Assembly (NCBI GenBank): GCA_018335935.1
Contig: JAGXRG010000012.1
Coordinates: forward strand, 124,001 to 188,000
Origin: Chitinophagaceae bacterium
GTDB taxonomy: Bacteria; Bacteroidota; Bacteroidia; Chitinophagales; Chitinophagaceae
Length of the DNA: 64,000 nucleotides
Reading direction: 5' to 3'
A program made the translations under genes and the position numbers. The notes below the pieces were generated by a model. It made no database searches and had not been told where the DNA came from. It worked only from the letters and a program-made list of their open reading frames with translations. This document shows, piece after piece, positions 39,378 through 49,698 of this stretch. Numbering within the stretch: the stretch's first letter is position 1; each line of letters starts with the position of its first letter.

Positions 39378-40481
39378 ATGAAAAAATTAGACTGGTATAT
39401 CGTAAAAAAAATTTTAACCACTTTTTTCTTTGCCATTTTTTTATTTGTTGTGATAAGTGTTGTGATTGACATGAGCGAAAAAGCAGAAGATTTTGTTCGT
39501 TCTAAGCTAAGTACAGCTCAAATTTTTTATCAATATTATTTAGGTTTTATTCCACACATTACGGCATTACTTTTTCCATTATTTGTTTTTATTTCTGTTA
39601 TATTCTTTACTTCAAAAATGGCCACAAGAAGTGAAATAGTAGCTATTCTGGCAAGTGGTGTAACTTACAATAGATGGCTAAGACCTTATTTTGTTGGAGG
39701 TATATTTTTAGCAACAATTTTATGGTTTGCAAGTATGTATACTGTTCCATTAGCCAATAAAAAAAGAACAGCATTCGAAACTGTTTATATAGATGCTAAT
39801 TCATCATACGAAAGAACTATAAGCACTATAAATAATAGAGGCAACAGCATGTATTTAAAAGTAGATTCTTTTACATATGCTGTTATCAATAATTATGATA
39901 CTACCACAAAATCAAGTAACGGATGCTATTTATATAAAGTTATCGACAACAAACTTGTTGAAAACAAAAAAGCTGATAGAATGTTTTGGGATGCCAAAAA
40001 AAGAAAATGGATGCTACAATCTATTATTATAAGAGATTTAGATACCATAAGAGAAACCCTTTATCAACTTCCCGAATCTGCTCTTAATTTTACAGCCACC
40101 CCAAGAGACTTATTAAGAGGTAAGTACACAAAAGATATTCTAACTTCTCCTGAACTTAGCAGATTTATTGATCTTGAACGAAAGAAAGGTTCTGAAAATA
40201 TTAATGAATTAAGGGTCGAATATGGAAGAAGAAATGCCACTCCGGTTTCGGTTATTATTTTAACGCTAATGGGTGCCATAATTGCTGGAAGAAAAATAAG
40301 AGGAGGAAGTGGGGCTCATTTGGCTATGGGCGTTTTAATTGCTTTCATGTTTATTTTAACCGATAAATTTTCTACAATATTTTCTACCAAAAGTAATTTT
40401 CCACCAATACTTGCTGTTTGGACTCCTAATATTATTTTTAGTTTTGTGGTATGGTATCTTTACAAAAAAGCCCCTAAATAA
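39378..40481 (+). CDS. LptF/LptG family permease
   Basis: MKKLDWYIVKKILTTFFFAIFLFVVISVVIDMSEKAEDF. Confidence 0.9.
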   Translation: MKKLDWYIVKKILTTFFFAIFLFVVISVVIDMSEKAEDFVRSKLSTAQIFYQYYLGFIPHITALLFPLFVFISVIFFTSKMATRSEIVAILASGVTYNRWLRPYFVGGIFLATILWFASMYTVPLANKKRTAFETVYIDANSSYERTISTINNRGNSMYLKVDSFTYAVINNYDTTTKSSNGCYLYKVIDNKLVENKKADRMFWDAKKRKWMLQSIIIRDLDTIRETLYQLPESALNFTATPRDLLRGKYTKDILTSPELSRFIDLERKKGSENINELRVEYGRRNATPVSVIILTLMGAIIAGRKIRGGSGAHLAMGVLIAFMFILTDKFSTIFSTKSNFPPILAVWTPNIIFSFVVWYLYKKAPK

Positions 40482-40483
40482 TT

Positions 40484-40939
40484 ATGGAAATAACATTTAC
40501 AACACCAGCATTACTTTTCCCTGCTATTACATTCTTGATGTTAGTATATGGAAATAGATTCTTGGCTTTATCTAATTTAATAAGAAGCTTACACGATAGA
40601 TATAATAAAGAAGAAGAAAGTAGACCAAGCATTATAAGGCAAATAAAAAATTTAAGAACTAGACTTACTATGATTCGATTAATGCAAGCACTTGCTGTTT
40701 TTAGTTTTTTGATTTGCTTAATATGCATGTATGTCATTTTTAGAAACCACCAATCCTATGCATATTTATTATTTGCTATTAGTATGGTTTGTTTAATGAC
40801 GTCAATGGTAATTTCAATATTAGAAATTCAGATTAGTACAAGAGCTTTAGAACATGAACTAAGCGATATGGAAGATGAATTAGGAAATAGTAATGTAATT
40901 GTAGATTATTTAAAAACCACATTCGATAAAGAGCATTAA
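40484..40939 (+). CDS. DUF2721 membrane protein
   Basis: TTPALLFPAITFLMLVYGNRFLALSNLIRSLHD. Confidence 0.85.
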   Translation: MEITFTTPALLFPAITFLMLVYGNRFLALSNLIRSLHDRYNKEEESRPSIIRQIKNLRTRLTMIRLMQALAVFSFLICLICMYVIFRNHQSYAYLLFAISMVCLMTSMVISILEIQISTRALEHELSDMEDELGNSNVIVDYLKTTFDKEH

Positions 40940-41625
40940 TTAATTACTCTACCACAACCAGCAAACTTATCGTTCCAATAAGCTTCTCTTAAGTCGCTAA
41001 TCATTACTCCCTGACTGGTAGATGCATGAACAAATTTGTCGTTAGCAAGAAATATACCAACATGATTGATATAATTTTTTTTAGTTTTAAAAAAAACTAA
41101 ATCACCTTCTTGAAGACTATCTTTTTCTATTCTTAAACTCGCATTAAATTGTTCTGCTGCAGTTCTGGGTAAGTTAATCTGATATATATCTCTAATGATA
41201 GTACTTGTAAATGCCGAACAATCTATACAAGTTTTCGAATTTCCACCTAAACAATAACTAGTTCCCCACCACTCGTCAATATTTAAATATAGTTTAATAT
41301 TATTTAGAGCTTCTACATAGGTGTCTAGTATTAATGCATACTTAAATTGTAAACTACTAGCTTTTTCAATGTCATAATTTGTTAGGCTATTTAAATGATT
41401 TGGCACTTCATAGTTTAAAGACTTGCTTTTTGTTGTTGCAGGTTTATGTGTTGACTTTACAATTGTGCCTGGAGTTATTTCAATGCCATCTATAAAAACA
41501 ATAGATCTATTACTCCTGTCCTTTTGCATATTATTACTGCTATTATCTTTACTAGTAATATTTCTTACTGTTTTACACGAAGTAAGCATTACGCCTATTA
41601 ATATAAAATAACCAACTCTTTTCAT
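40936..41625 (-). CDS. C40 family (NlpC/P60) peptidase lipoprotein
   Basis: LTSCKTV lipobox; YCLGGNSKTCIDCSAFTSTIIRDIYQINLPRTAAEQ...GDLVFFKTKKNYINHVGIFL. Confidence 0.9.
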   Translation of the reverse strand: MKRVGYFILIGVMLTSCKTVRNITSKDNSSNNMQKDRSNRSIVFIDGIEITPGTIVKSTHKPATTKSKSLNYEVPNHLNSLTNYDIEKASSLQFKYALILDTYVEALNNIKLYLNIDEWWGTSYCLGGNSKTCIDCSAFTSTIIRDIYQINLPRTAAEQFNASLRIEKDSLQEGDLVFFKTKKNYINHVGIFLANDKFVHASTSQGVMISDLREAYWNDKFAGCGRVIN

Positions 41626-41722
41626 GCTTATTGCAAAGTAAACCTCATTTCAAGAACTACAAAAAAGGAATTTTATTTTATAGTTTGGTGCATTTAACTA
41701 AATTCACAAAAAAATTTTAATT

Positions 41723-43081
41723 ATGAGAATTATTGTTGTAGCCTTAGGTTTTTTGCTTTTATGTAGTTGTAAAACTCAAAATGATTCATCGAAGCTTGAT
41801 GAATCTACAACTGATAGTCACCCTTCATGGATTATGCAAGGAAATATTTATGAAGTTAATACGCGTCAATACACACCAGAAGGTACTTTCAACGCCTTTG
41901 CAAAACATTTAGATCGTTTAAAAGAAATGGGTGTTCAAACACTTTGGTTTATGCCTATTAATCCTATTAGTTTAAAAGATAGAAAGAGAGATAGTACACA
42001 ATTAGGTAGTTATTATGCAGTTGCAGATTACAGAAAAATTAATCCGGAATATGGTAATATGGACGACTGGAAAAATTTAGTAAAAACTGCTCATGAAAAG
42101 GGTTTTAAAGTTATTATTGATTGGGTACCTACTCATAGTGGTGCTGACCATTATTGGTTAAATACTCAACCAGATTTTTATGAAAAAGATAGTTTAGGAA
42201 ATCCTATTAGCCAATTTGATTGGACAGATACCAGAAAATTAAATTATAAAAACCCTGCTTTAGTAGATAGCATGATAGAATGCATGAAGTTTTGGATTAA
42301 AGAAACTAATATAGATGGTTATAGATGTGATGTTGCAGGCGAAGTACCTAATGAGTTTTGGGCTAAATGCATTCCTGAACTTAGAAAAATGAAAAATGTT
42401 TTTATGCTTGCCGAAGGCGATAAACCAAGTTTACATGAAGTTGGTTTTGATGCCTCTTATACTTGGGAAGAATTTGATATGATGAAGCGTATTGCTCGTG
42501 GTGAAAGAAAAGCAGTTGCTATTGATTCAATTCTTGCTAAACATGATACTTTATTTCCAAAAAATAGTATTAGAATGTACTTTACTTCTAACCACGATGA
42601 AAACAGTTGGAATAAAGCAGATTTTGGTACAATGCCAGGTGAAATACATGCCCCATTTGCCGTAATTACACAAACACTTAAAAGAACAGTTCCCTTAATT
42701 TATGGCGGACAAGAAGAACCATTTTTAGATAGTTTGAAATTCTTTGTGAAAGACACCATTATTTTCGGAAATTATAAAAGACAAGAATTTTATAAAAAAT
42801 TATTAACTCTAAGAAAAGAAAACGATGCATTAGCAGCAAATGCTAGTTATACCAGAATTAACACTAATAACGATGCAAATATTTTTGCATTTGTACGTGA
42901 AATGAATAAAAATAAAGTGGTTGTAATTACAAACCTTTCAGCAGCTAATCAAAGCTTTAGTTTAAATAACAATAAAGTAAATGGAGAAGCTAAAGAGTTA
43001 TTTTCGGGTAAAAAAGAAAAAATTACATCTGATCAAATGATGAGTTTACCAGCTTGGGGATATACAGTATTAGTGTATTAA
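41723..43081 (+). CDS. GH13 alpha-amylase family lipoprotein
   Basis: LLCSCKTQ lipobox; GFKVIIDWVPTHSG; DGYRCDVAGEVP; FTSNHDENSW. Confidence 0.92.
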   Translation: MRIIVVALGFLLLCSCKTQNDSSKLDESTTDSHPSWIMQGNIYEVNTRQYTPEGTFNAFAKHLDRLKEMGVQTLWFMPINPISLKDRKRDSTQLGSYYAVADYRKINPEYGNMDDWKNLVKTAHEKGFKVIIDWVPTHSGADHYWLNTQPDFYEKDSLGNPISQFDWTDTRKLNYKNPALVDSMIECMKFWIKETNIDGYRCDVAGEVPNEFWAKCIPELRKMKNVFMLAEGDKPSLHEVGFDASYTWEEFDMMKRIARGERKAVAIDSILAKHDTLFPKNSIRMYFTSNHDENSWNKADFGTMPGEIHAPFAVITQTLKRTVPLIYGGQEEPFLDSLKFFVKDTIIFGNYKRQEFYKKLLTLRKENDALAANASYTRINTNNDANIFAFVREMNKNKVVVITNLSAANQSFSLNNNKVNGEAKELFSGKKEKITSDQMMSLPAWGYTVLVY

Positions 43082-43104
43082 TTAGTCAATTCTAAATTAT
43101 ATGA

Positions 43105-44262
43105 ATGCTGGTTCGTTTTCTTAATTTAAAAACTATTCTTGCTACTATAGCTATATGTATTGTGAGTGGAACCATTTTCTACTCACAATACATTGCTCGT
43201 AAAATAGCTGCAGAAGAAACAAGGAAAATTGAACAATGGGCCGAGGCTGTAAAGAATAATAGTAATCCTAATGTAACCATTTCAAATCTTACTACAAAGG
43301 TTTTGTCAGAAAACAGTGTTGATATTCCTATACTTTTAGTAACAGAAAACCACGAACTATTAGACCATAGGAATATTGATACTATTGGATTGTACAACAC
43401 ACAAAATTTTGTTCAACAAAAAATAAATGATTTAAAAAAATATCATGATCCTATTGTTTGGAAGAATCCATTAGACTCAACTCAGATTAATAAAGTGTTT
43501 TATGGAGAATCTAAATTATTAAAGGAAGTTAGATATTATCCTATAATACAACTCATTATTGTAATACTTTTCATCATTATTGTGTTAATTGCTTTACAAA
43601 CTAGTTATAGAAGTACCCAAAATCAAGTGTGGGCAGGCTTAGCAAAAGAAACAGCCCATCAACTAGGCACTCCTGTAAGTAGTTTAGAGGGTTGGTTAGA
43701 AATGCTAAAAGATATTAAGGGCAATGAAAGTATTGTTCCTGAAATGGAAAAAGATGTAAATAGGCTTTTACTGATTTCTGATCGCTTTGGGAAAATTGGC
43801 AGCACCCCACATTTAGAAAAGAAAAACATAGTTGAGCAAATTTTAACCATGATGGAGTATATCAAAAAACGTGCTGGCCATCATGTAAAGTTTAATCTTC
43901 AATCAAAAGAAAAAGAAATATTTGCATTAATTTCTCCACCATTATTTGATTGGGTTATTGAGAATTTATTGAAAAATGCATTAGATGCCATGGAAGGAAA
44001 AGGCAATATTAATATTGCAATAAAAGAAGAGCATCAAAAAATTGAAATTGAAATTAATGATGATGGAAAAGGAATTAGTTCAAGAAACATTTCTAAAGTT
44101 TTTAAACCGGGTTTCACTACAAAAAAGCGTGGCTGGGGTTTGGGGCTAACCTTAACCAAGAGAATTGTTGAACAATTTCATAAAGGAAAAATATTTATTA
44201 AACATAGTGAAATTGGTAAAGGCACTACATTTAAAATTGAACTCAATTCTATTTCATATTAG
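43105..44262 (+). CDS. Sensor histidine kinase (no adjacent response regulator)
   Basis: ETAHQLGTPVSSLEGWLEML H-box-like; NALDAMEG N-box; DDGKGIS; GWGLGLTLTKRIVE. Confidence 0.88.
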   Translation: MLVRFLNLKTILATIAICIVSGTIFYSQYIARKIAAEETRKIEQWAEAVKNNSNPNVTISNLTTKVLSENSVDIPILLVTENHELLDHRNIDTIGLYNTQNFVQQKINDLKKYHDPIVWKNPLDSTQINKVFYGESKLLKEVRYYPIIQLIIVILFIIIVLIALQTSYRSTQNQVWAGLAKETAHQLGTPVSSLEGWLEMLKDIKGNESIVPEMEKDVNRLLLISDRFGKIGSTPHLEKKNIVEQILTMMEYIKKRAGHHVKFNLQSKEKEIFALISPPLFDWVIENLLKNALDAMEGKGNINIAIKEEHQKIEIEINDDGKGISSRNISKVFKPGFTTKKRGWGLGLTLTKRIVEQFHKGKIFIKHSEIGKGTTFKIELNSISY

Positions 44263-44774
44263 GGTTTAATAAACAATGCTTTTAACTCATTAGCATCATC
44301 GGGTTTTAATTTTCCGCCTAGAATTAAACGAAGTTGTCTTCTTCGCAAAGCACCATCGTACAAAGCAATTTCTTCTTCTGTCTCAGGAATTACAGGTGCA
44401 ACCAAACGTGGTTTGTTATTGGGATCTAAAGCTACAAAAGTAAAATAAGCTTCATTACTCACATACCTATATTGTTGTAAACTATCTTCTCCCCAAACTT
44501 TTAAATGAATTTCCATAGAAGTATTAAAAGCTCGGGTAATCTTAGCTTCTATACGAACTAAGTTGCCTAATTTAATAGGTGTTTTAAAACTTAAATTATC
44601 TACACTTGCAGTCATGCAAGGAGCATTGCTATGCCTAACAGCTACAATACCTGCAGCAATATCCATCCAATACATTAATCTTCCACCCATTAAATTTCCA
44701 AATGTGTTAGTATCGTTGGGTAATACCAATTCATTCATAATGGTTAAACTATCTGCAACTTTTTTCGATTCCAT
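44259..44774 (-). CDS. Acyl-CoA thioesterase (hotdog fold)
   Basis: NELVLPNDTNTFGNLMGGRLMYWMDIAAGIVAVRHS. Confidence 0.92.
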   Translation of the reverse strand: MESKKVADSLTIMNELVLPNDTNTFGNLMGGRLMYWMDIAAGIVAVRHSNAPCMTASVDNLSFKTPIKLGNLVRIEAKITRAFNTSMEIHLKVWGEDSLQQYRYVSNEAYFTFVALDPNNKPRLVAPVIPETEEEIALYDGALRRRQLRLILGGKLKPDDANELKALFIKP

Positions 44775-44828
44775 AAATATATTTTAAGCTAGTTGCAAAA
44801 GTAGTTGTTAGGCTATTGCAAATAATTA

Positions 44829-45680
44829 CTAATTCGTTAAAAGCATATTATCAATTAATCTAACTTCACCCATAAATGCTGCAACAAGAGCAACTAAAGG
44901 TGTTTCACCATCCCAAAATTCAATTGGTTCAAGTGTTTTGGCATTAGCAAAACTGAAATAATCTATTCTATCAAATCCGTTATTCAATAATATTAATTTG
45001 GCTTGTTCAATAAGATGAATAGCATTTTGTTGAGTAAGATTATCTTTAATATAAATAAATGACTGATAAATTGTAGCAGCTTGTGCTAACTGAATTTCAT
45101 TGAGTCTTCTATTTCTACTACTCATGGCTAATCCATTTGCCTCTCTTTGAGTAGAAGAAATTTTTACACTAATATCAACTTGCATAATTTCAATTAATTT
45201 TTTAATGACAATGCATTGCTGATAATCTTTTTGGCCTAAAAAAAGTTGATGAGGTTGAACAATACGTAACAATCTTTCCACTACCATACAAACTCCATTA
45301 AAATGGCCTGGTCTATGTGCCCCTTCAAAAACTGTTTCCACAAATCCTAAATCATACTTTTTTTCAGTATCTGATGGCTGAGGATACACTTCTTGATATG
45401 AAGGAAGAAATAACACATCGCATCCTGCTTCTTCTAATAATAAAATATCTTGTTCTATGGTAATAGGATATTTATCAAAATCTTTTACATCATTAAACTG
45501 AGTAGGATTTACAAAAATGCTGCAAACTGTGATAGTGTTTTTTAGTTTGCATTGTTCTATTAAAGAAATATGACCCTTATGCAAAGCACCCATAGTTGGC
45601 ACAAACCCAATTTGCTTATCTTTAATTCGAAGGGGTTGTAAATAATGATGTAAGTCTGAAGCTATTTTAAAAATGACCAT
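44829..45680 (-). CDS. panC: Pantoate--beta-alanine ligase
   Basis: IGFVPTMGALHKGHISLIEQ; SIFVNPTQFN; FLGQKDYQQ; MSSRNRRL. Confidence 0.95.
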   Translation of the reverse strand: MVIFKIASDLHHYLQPLRIKDKQIGFVPTMGALHKGHISLIEQCKLKNTITVCSIFVNPTQFNDVKDFDKYPITIEQDILLLEEAGCDVLFLPSYQEVYPQPSDTEKKYDLGFVETVFEGAHRPGHFNGVCMVVERLLRIVQPHQLFLGQKDYQQCIVIKKLIEIMQVDISVKISSTQREANGLAMSSRNRRLNEIQLAQAATIYQSFIYIKDNLTQQNAIHLIEQAKLILLNNGFDRIDYFSFANAKTLEPIEFWDGETPLVALVAAFMGEVRLIDNMLLTN

Positions 45681-45738
45681 TTTCGATATTTAGAATAATT
45701 CAAAATTGATATAAATAGAATTAATACTAGGAATATTT

Positions 45739-46260
45739 TTGCAACAAATAATTAAAATGATAACACCACAAGAACTAATACAAGAATATAAATTAGCACC
45801 ACACCCTGAAGGAGGTTATTACAGAGAATCGTACAGATCAGAAACTATAATTCCAAAATCGGCATTACCAAAGGGTTTTGGAGGAGATAGACCTAGTTCA
45901 ACTGCAATATATTTTTTACTAGAGCAAGGAAATTTTTCTGCTTTTCATAGAATTAAGAGTGACGAAAGTTGGCACTTTTACTCTGGCGATCCTTTACACG
46001 TTTACGTGATAGACAATGCAGGCGATTTAATTACTTTTACTTTAGGAGCAAACATAAAACTTGGACAATATTTCAATTTTACTGTGCCTGCAAATTGCTG
46101 GTTTGCAAGTAGACCATTAAAAGAATCTTCTTTTTCTTTTGTTGGATGTACAGTTGCTCCTGGATTTGACTTTGAAGAATTTGAATTAGCTAAAGCTGAT
46201 GAACTTTGCAAAGAATATCCACAACATGAAAGTATTATTAGAGAGTTGTGTAGGGAATAG
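45739..46260 (+). CDS. DUF985 cupin domain protein
   Basis: LAPHPEGGYYRESYRSE; STAIYFLLEQGNFSAFHRIKSDESWHFYSGDPL. Confidence 0.9.
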   Translation: MQQIIKMITPQELIQEYKLAPHPEGGYYRESYRSETIIPKSALPKGFGGDRPSSTAIYFLLEQGNFSAFHRIKSDESWHFYSGDPLHVYVIDNAGDLITFTLGANIKLGQYFNFTVPANCWFASRPLKESSFSFVGCTVAPGFDFEEFELAKADELCKEYPQHESIIRELCRE

Positions 46261-46263
46261 ATG

Positions 46264-46343
46264 GCTAGAAGCTAGTAGAAAGTAGTAAGTAGTGAGTAGT
46301 AAAAAATGATTTTAAAATTTGCAATTTAACATTCACAATTACC
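46264..46343. repeat. Degenerate heptad-period array C, fills the DUF985-glgB convergent spacer
   Basis: GCTAGAA GCTAGTA GAAAGTA GTAAGTA GTGAGTA GTAAAAA ... AATTTGC AATTTAA CATTCAC AATTACC. Confidence 0.75.
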
Positions 46344-48306
46344 CCAATACCACTGCTCCTAAAGCAGGTAATTGAACATTAATTTTATACCACTTAGATT
46401 TTTTATCTACTTTTTTCCCAACAATTAAATCAGGATTAAAAACATCGCCAGTACCCCAAAATTCTTTGCTATCGCTGTTAAAAATTTCTTTCCATTTGTA
46501 TTTTCCTTGAAGTGAAATTTCCCAATCGTTTCTTACAATTGGTGTAGTATTTAAAATGATTAACACATCATCCTTCGGCTTTAAACCTTTTCGCTTATAC
46601 ACCATTACTCCATCAGCTCTATGATTTAAATCAATCCATTCAAAACCATCTGTATTAAATTGATTGATGTATAAAGCTGGATAATTTTTGTACAGTTCAT
46701 TCAACTTTTGAACACAATATTTCATTCCACCATGACTCACAAAGTCTAACAATTCCCATTGCAACTCACTTTTATAATTCCATTCGTTCGTTGCTCCAAA
46801 TTCATTACCCATGAACAATAGTTTTGCTCCAGGATGTGTGAACATGTATGTATACAGCAACCTAAGATTTGCAAATTTTTGCCAAGTGTCGCCTGGCATT
46901 TTATAAATCATTGGACTTTTTCCATGAACCACTTCATCATGACTTAAAGGCAACATAAAATTTTCATCATAATAATACATCATACTAAACGTAAACTTAT
47001 CCTGATGAAATTGCCTGAACAAAGGATCCATTTTAAAGTAATCTAGAGTATCATGCATCCAACCCATCATCCATTTCATTCCAAAACCTAAACCTCCAGC
47101 ATGTGTTGGATTACTAATGCCAGGCCAATCTGTTGCTTCTTCAGCAATAGTTTGAATATCTGGAAAATCTCGATATAAAGTTTCGTTTAAATCTTTTACA
47201 AATGCAATAGCTTCAAGATTTCCATTGCCACCAAATTCATTAGGCTCCCACTGTCCTTCATTTCTGCTGTAATCCAATCGTAGCATAGAACTTACAGCAT
47301 CAACACGAATACCATCGATATGAAAAACATCACACCAAAATCTTGCACTACTTATTAAAAAACTTTTTACTTCTCCCCTTTTATAATTAAAAATATAACT
47401 GTTCCAATCGGGGTGATAGCCTTTTCTCATATCAGCATATTCGTAAGTATGTGTTCCATCGAACATAAATAATCCATGTGCATCATAAGGAAAATGTGAA
47501 GGCACCCAATCGAGAATAACACCAATATCATTCTGATGAAAAGCATCTACTAACGCTGCAAATTCTTGTGGTGTTCCAAAACGAGAAGTTGAAGCAAAAT
47601 ATCCAACCCCTTGATATCCCCAGCTGCCATCGAATGGATGTTCCATAACAGGCATAAACTCTACATGAGTAAAGCCCATTTCTTTAACATATGGCACTAA
47701 TTTATTTTGAATTTCATGATAAGATAAATAAGTTTCTTCATCATCTTTATTTGGTCGTCTCCAACTGGCTAAATGAACTTCATAAACAGAAAATGGAGCA
47801 TTTAATGCATTTGCTTTTTTTCTTTTCTTCATCCAAATATTATCTTTCCAATCATAATTAGTTTGCCAGGTAATTGAAGCAGTTTGAGGTCTTTTTTCCC
47901 AAAAATGACAATAAGGATCTCCCTTATCTAATTTCAATCCTTGATAACCATGAATATGATATTTATAAGCTTCGCCAGATTTTAAATGAGGAATAAATCC
48001 TTCCCAAATTCCACTACCGTCTTTTCTTACAATTAAAGGATGAGTTGAATTATTCCATTCATTAAAATTTCCTATAACACTCACGTAGGTAGCATTTGGA
48101 GCCCAAACAGCAAAATATGTTCCCTCAGTATCTACAACTTTAATTTGCTTATTTCCTAAAAAATTATATATGGAATAATGAGTGCCTGCTTGAAAATTTT
48201 TTACATCTTCATCAGAAAACAAACTATAATTCCAAACAGATTTTGAAGTATCAATAAAATGAAGTTCTTCGTATTTTTTTTGTTTTGGAATATTCTGTTT
48301 ACTCAT
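46339..48306 (-). CDS. glgB: 1,4-alpha-glucan branching enzyme
   Basis: TYFAVWAPNATYVSVIGNFNEWN; VEFMPVMEHPFDGSWGYQGVGYFA; DGIRVDAVSSMLRLDY; LLFMGNEFG. Confidence 0.94.
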   Translation of the reverse strand: MSKQNIPKQKKYEELHFIDTSKSVWNYSLFSDEDVKNFQAGTHYSIYNFLGNKQIKVVDTEGTYFAVWAPNATYVSVIGNFNEWNNSTHPLIVRKDGSGIWEGFIPHLKSGEAYKYHIHGYQGLKLDKGDPYCHFWEKRPQTASITWQTNYDWKDNIWMKKRKKANALNAPFSVYEVHLASWRRPNKDDEETYLSYHEIQNKLVPYVKEMGFTHVEFMPVMEHPFDGSWGYQGVGYFASTSRFGTPQEFAALVDAFHQNDIGVILDWVPSHFPYDAHGLFMFDGTHTYEYADMRKGYHPDWNSYIFNYKRGEVKSFLISSARFWCDVFHIDGIRVDAVSSMLRLDYSRNEGQWEPNEFGGNGNLEAIAFVKDLNETLYRDFPDIQTIAEEATDWPGISNPTHAGGLGFGMKWMMGWMHDTLDYFKMDPLFRQFHQDKFTFSMMYYYDENFMLPLSHDEVVHGKSPMIYKMPGDTWQKFANLRLLYTYMFTHPGAKLLFMGNEFGATNEWNYKSELQWELLDFVSHGGMKYCVQKLNELYKNYPALYINQFNTDGFEWIDLNHRADGVMVYKRKGLKPKDDVLIILNTTPIVRNDWEISLQGKYKWKEIFNSDSKEFWGTGDVFNPDLIVGKKVDKKSKWYKINVQLPALGAVVLG

Positions 48307-48408
48307 GTTTTATTTTTAGCAACGCTTGCATCAGTGATTTGTAAAACTGTTTTGCTAAAAATATAATAATATTGTCATTCTCATTACAAACATTTTTATT
48401 TTATTTAA

Positions 48409-49692
48409 ATGAAAAAAACAATACTTCTTTTTTGTACATATTTTTTAATCATTAATTGTACAACTGCTCAATCAAATAACTATGAAAATGTTGTAGCAGC
48501 AATTATGCCTAAAGTTGTTGAATGGCGTAGAGACTTTCATCAGAACCCTGAACTTTCAAACAGAGAATTTAAAACTCAAGAAAAAATTTATAGTTACTTA
48601 CAAACTTTAGGATTAGAGGTAACCAAAATTGCAAAAACAGGGGTAAAAGCAGTTTTAAAAACCAATAAACCTGGACCCATTATTGCTCTAAGAGCTGATA
48701 TAGATGCCTTACCTGTTGAGGAAAGAAATGAATTAAGCTTTAAATCTACTTTAAAATCTACTTATAATGGAGCAGCAGTTAGTGTAATGCATGCTTGTGG
48801 TCATGATGCACATATAGCAATGCTAATGGGCACTGCAACTGTATTAACTCAATTAAAAAATGAAATTTCCGGAACAGTAGTTTTTCTATTTCAACCAGCA
48901 GAAGAAGGAGCTCCAAGTGGTGAAGAAGGTGGTGCTTCTTTAATGATAAAAGAAGGTGCTTTAGAGAATCCAAAACCTGATGCCATTTTTGGTATTCACA
49001 TAGAAAGTTTTGGAGATAACGGAAAAATTTATTACAAACCTGAAGCTTTTATGGCAAGTGCAGATTTGTTTTCAATAAAAGTAAAAGGCAAACAAAGTCA
49101 TGGTGCATATCCTTGGGATGGGGTTGATCCTATATATGTAAGTGCACAAATTATTCAAGCTTTACAAGGTATTGTGGGTAGACAAGTTGATTTAAGCAAA
49201 GCACCAGTTGTAATAACTGTTGGTAAAATACAGAGTGGTGTTCGATTTAATATCATTCCTGAAGAGGCCTATCTAGAAGGAACAATAAGAACTCTTGATG
49301 CAAAAATGAGATTGGCTGTATTAGACAAAATTAAACATACCGCAACTTCAATAGCTGCTGCAAGTGGTGCAACAGTTGAAGTAAATTTTGAAAACAAAAC
49401 CTTAGTTACTTATAATCATCCAAAATTAGTTGAAGCATCACTAAGTTCTTTACAAAAAGCTGCAGGAGGTAAAGAAAATGTTGTTCCATGGACATGGGTT
49501 ATGGGTGCAGAAGATTTTTCTTTTTATGGAGAAAAAGTTCCTGCATTCTTCTTTTATTTGGGGGCAAGAAACCCAAAATTGAAAATGGAAGAAGCTCCAA
49601 GTCATCATACACCAGATTTTTATATAGATGATAGTAAATTGGATGTAGGTGTAAAAGCATTTTGTCAGTTAGTATTCGATTTTAAAAAATAG
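48409..49692 (+). CDS. M20 family amidohydrolase, exported
   Basis: EWRRDFHQNPELSNREFKTQ; ALRADIDALPVEE; MHACGHDAHIAMLMG. Confidence 0.93.
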   Translation: MKKTILLFCTYFLIINCTTAQSNNYENVVAAIMPKVVEWRRDFHQNPELSNREFKTQEKIYSYLQTLGLEVTKIAKTGVKAVLKTNKPGPIIALRADIDALPVEERNELSFKSTLKSTYNGAAVSVMHACGHDAHIAMLMGTATVLTQLKNEISGTVVFLFQPAEEGAPSGEEGGASLMIKEGALENPKPDAIFGIHIESFGDNGKIYYKPEAFMASADLFSIKVKGKQSHGAYPWDGVDPIYVSAQIIQALQGIVGRQVDLSKAPVVITVGKIQSGVRFNIIPEEAYLEGTIRTLDAKMRLAVLDKIKHTATSIAAASGATVEVNFENKTLVTYNHPKLVEASLSSLQKAAGGKENVVPWTWVMGAEDFSFYGEKVPAFFFYLGARNPKLKMEEAPSHHTPDFYIDDSKLDVGVKAFCQLVFDFKK

Positions 49693-49698
49693 TAGACA

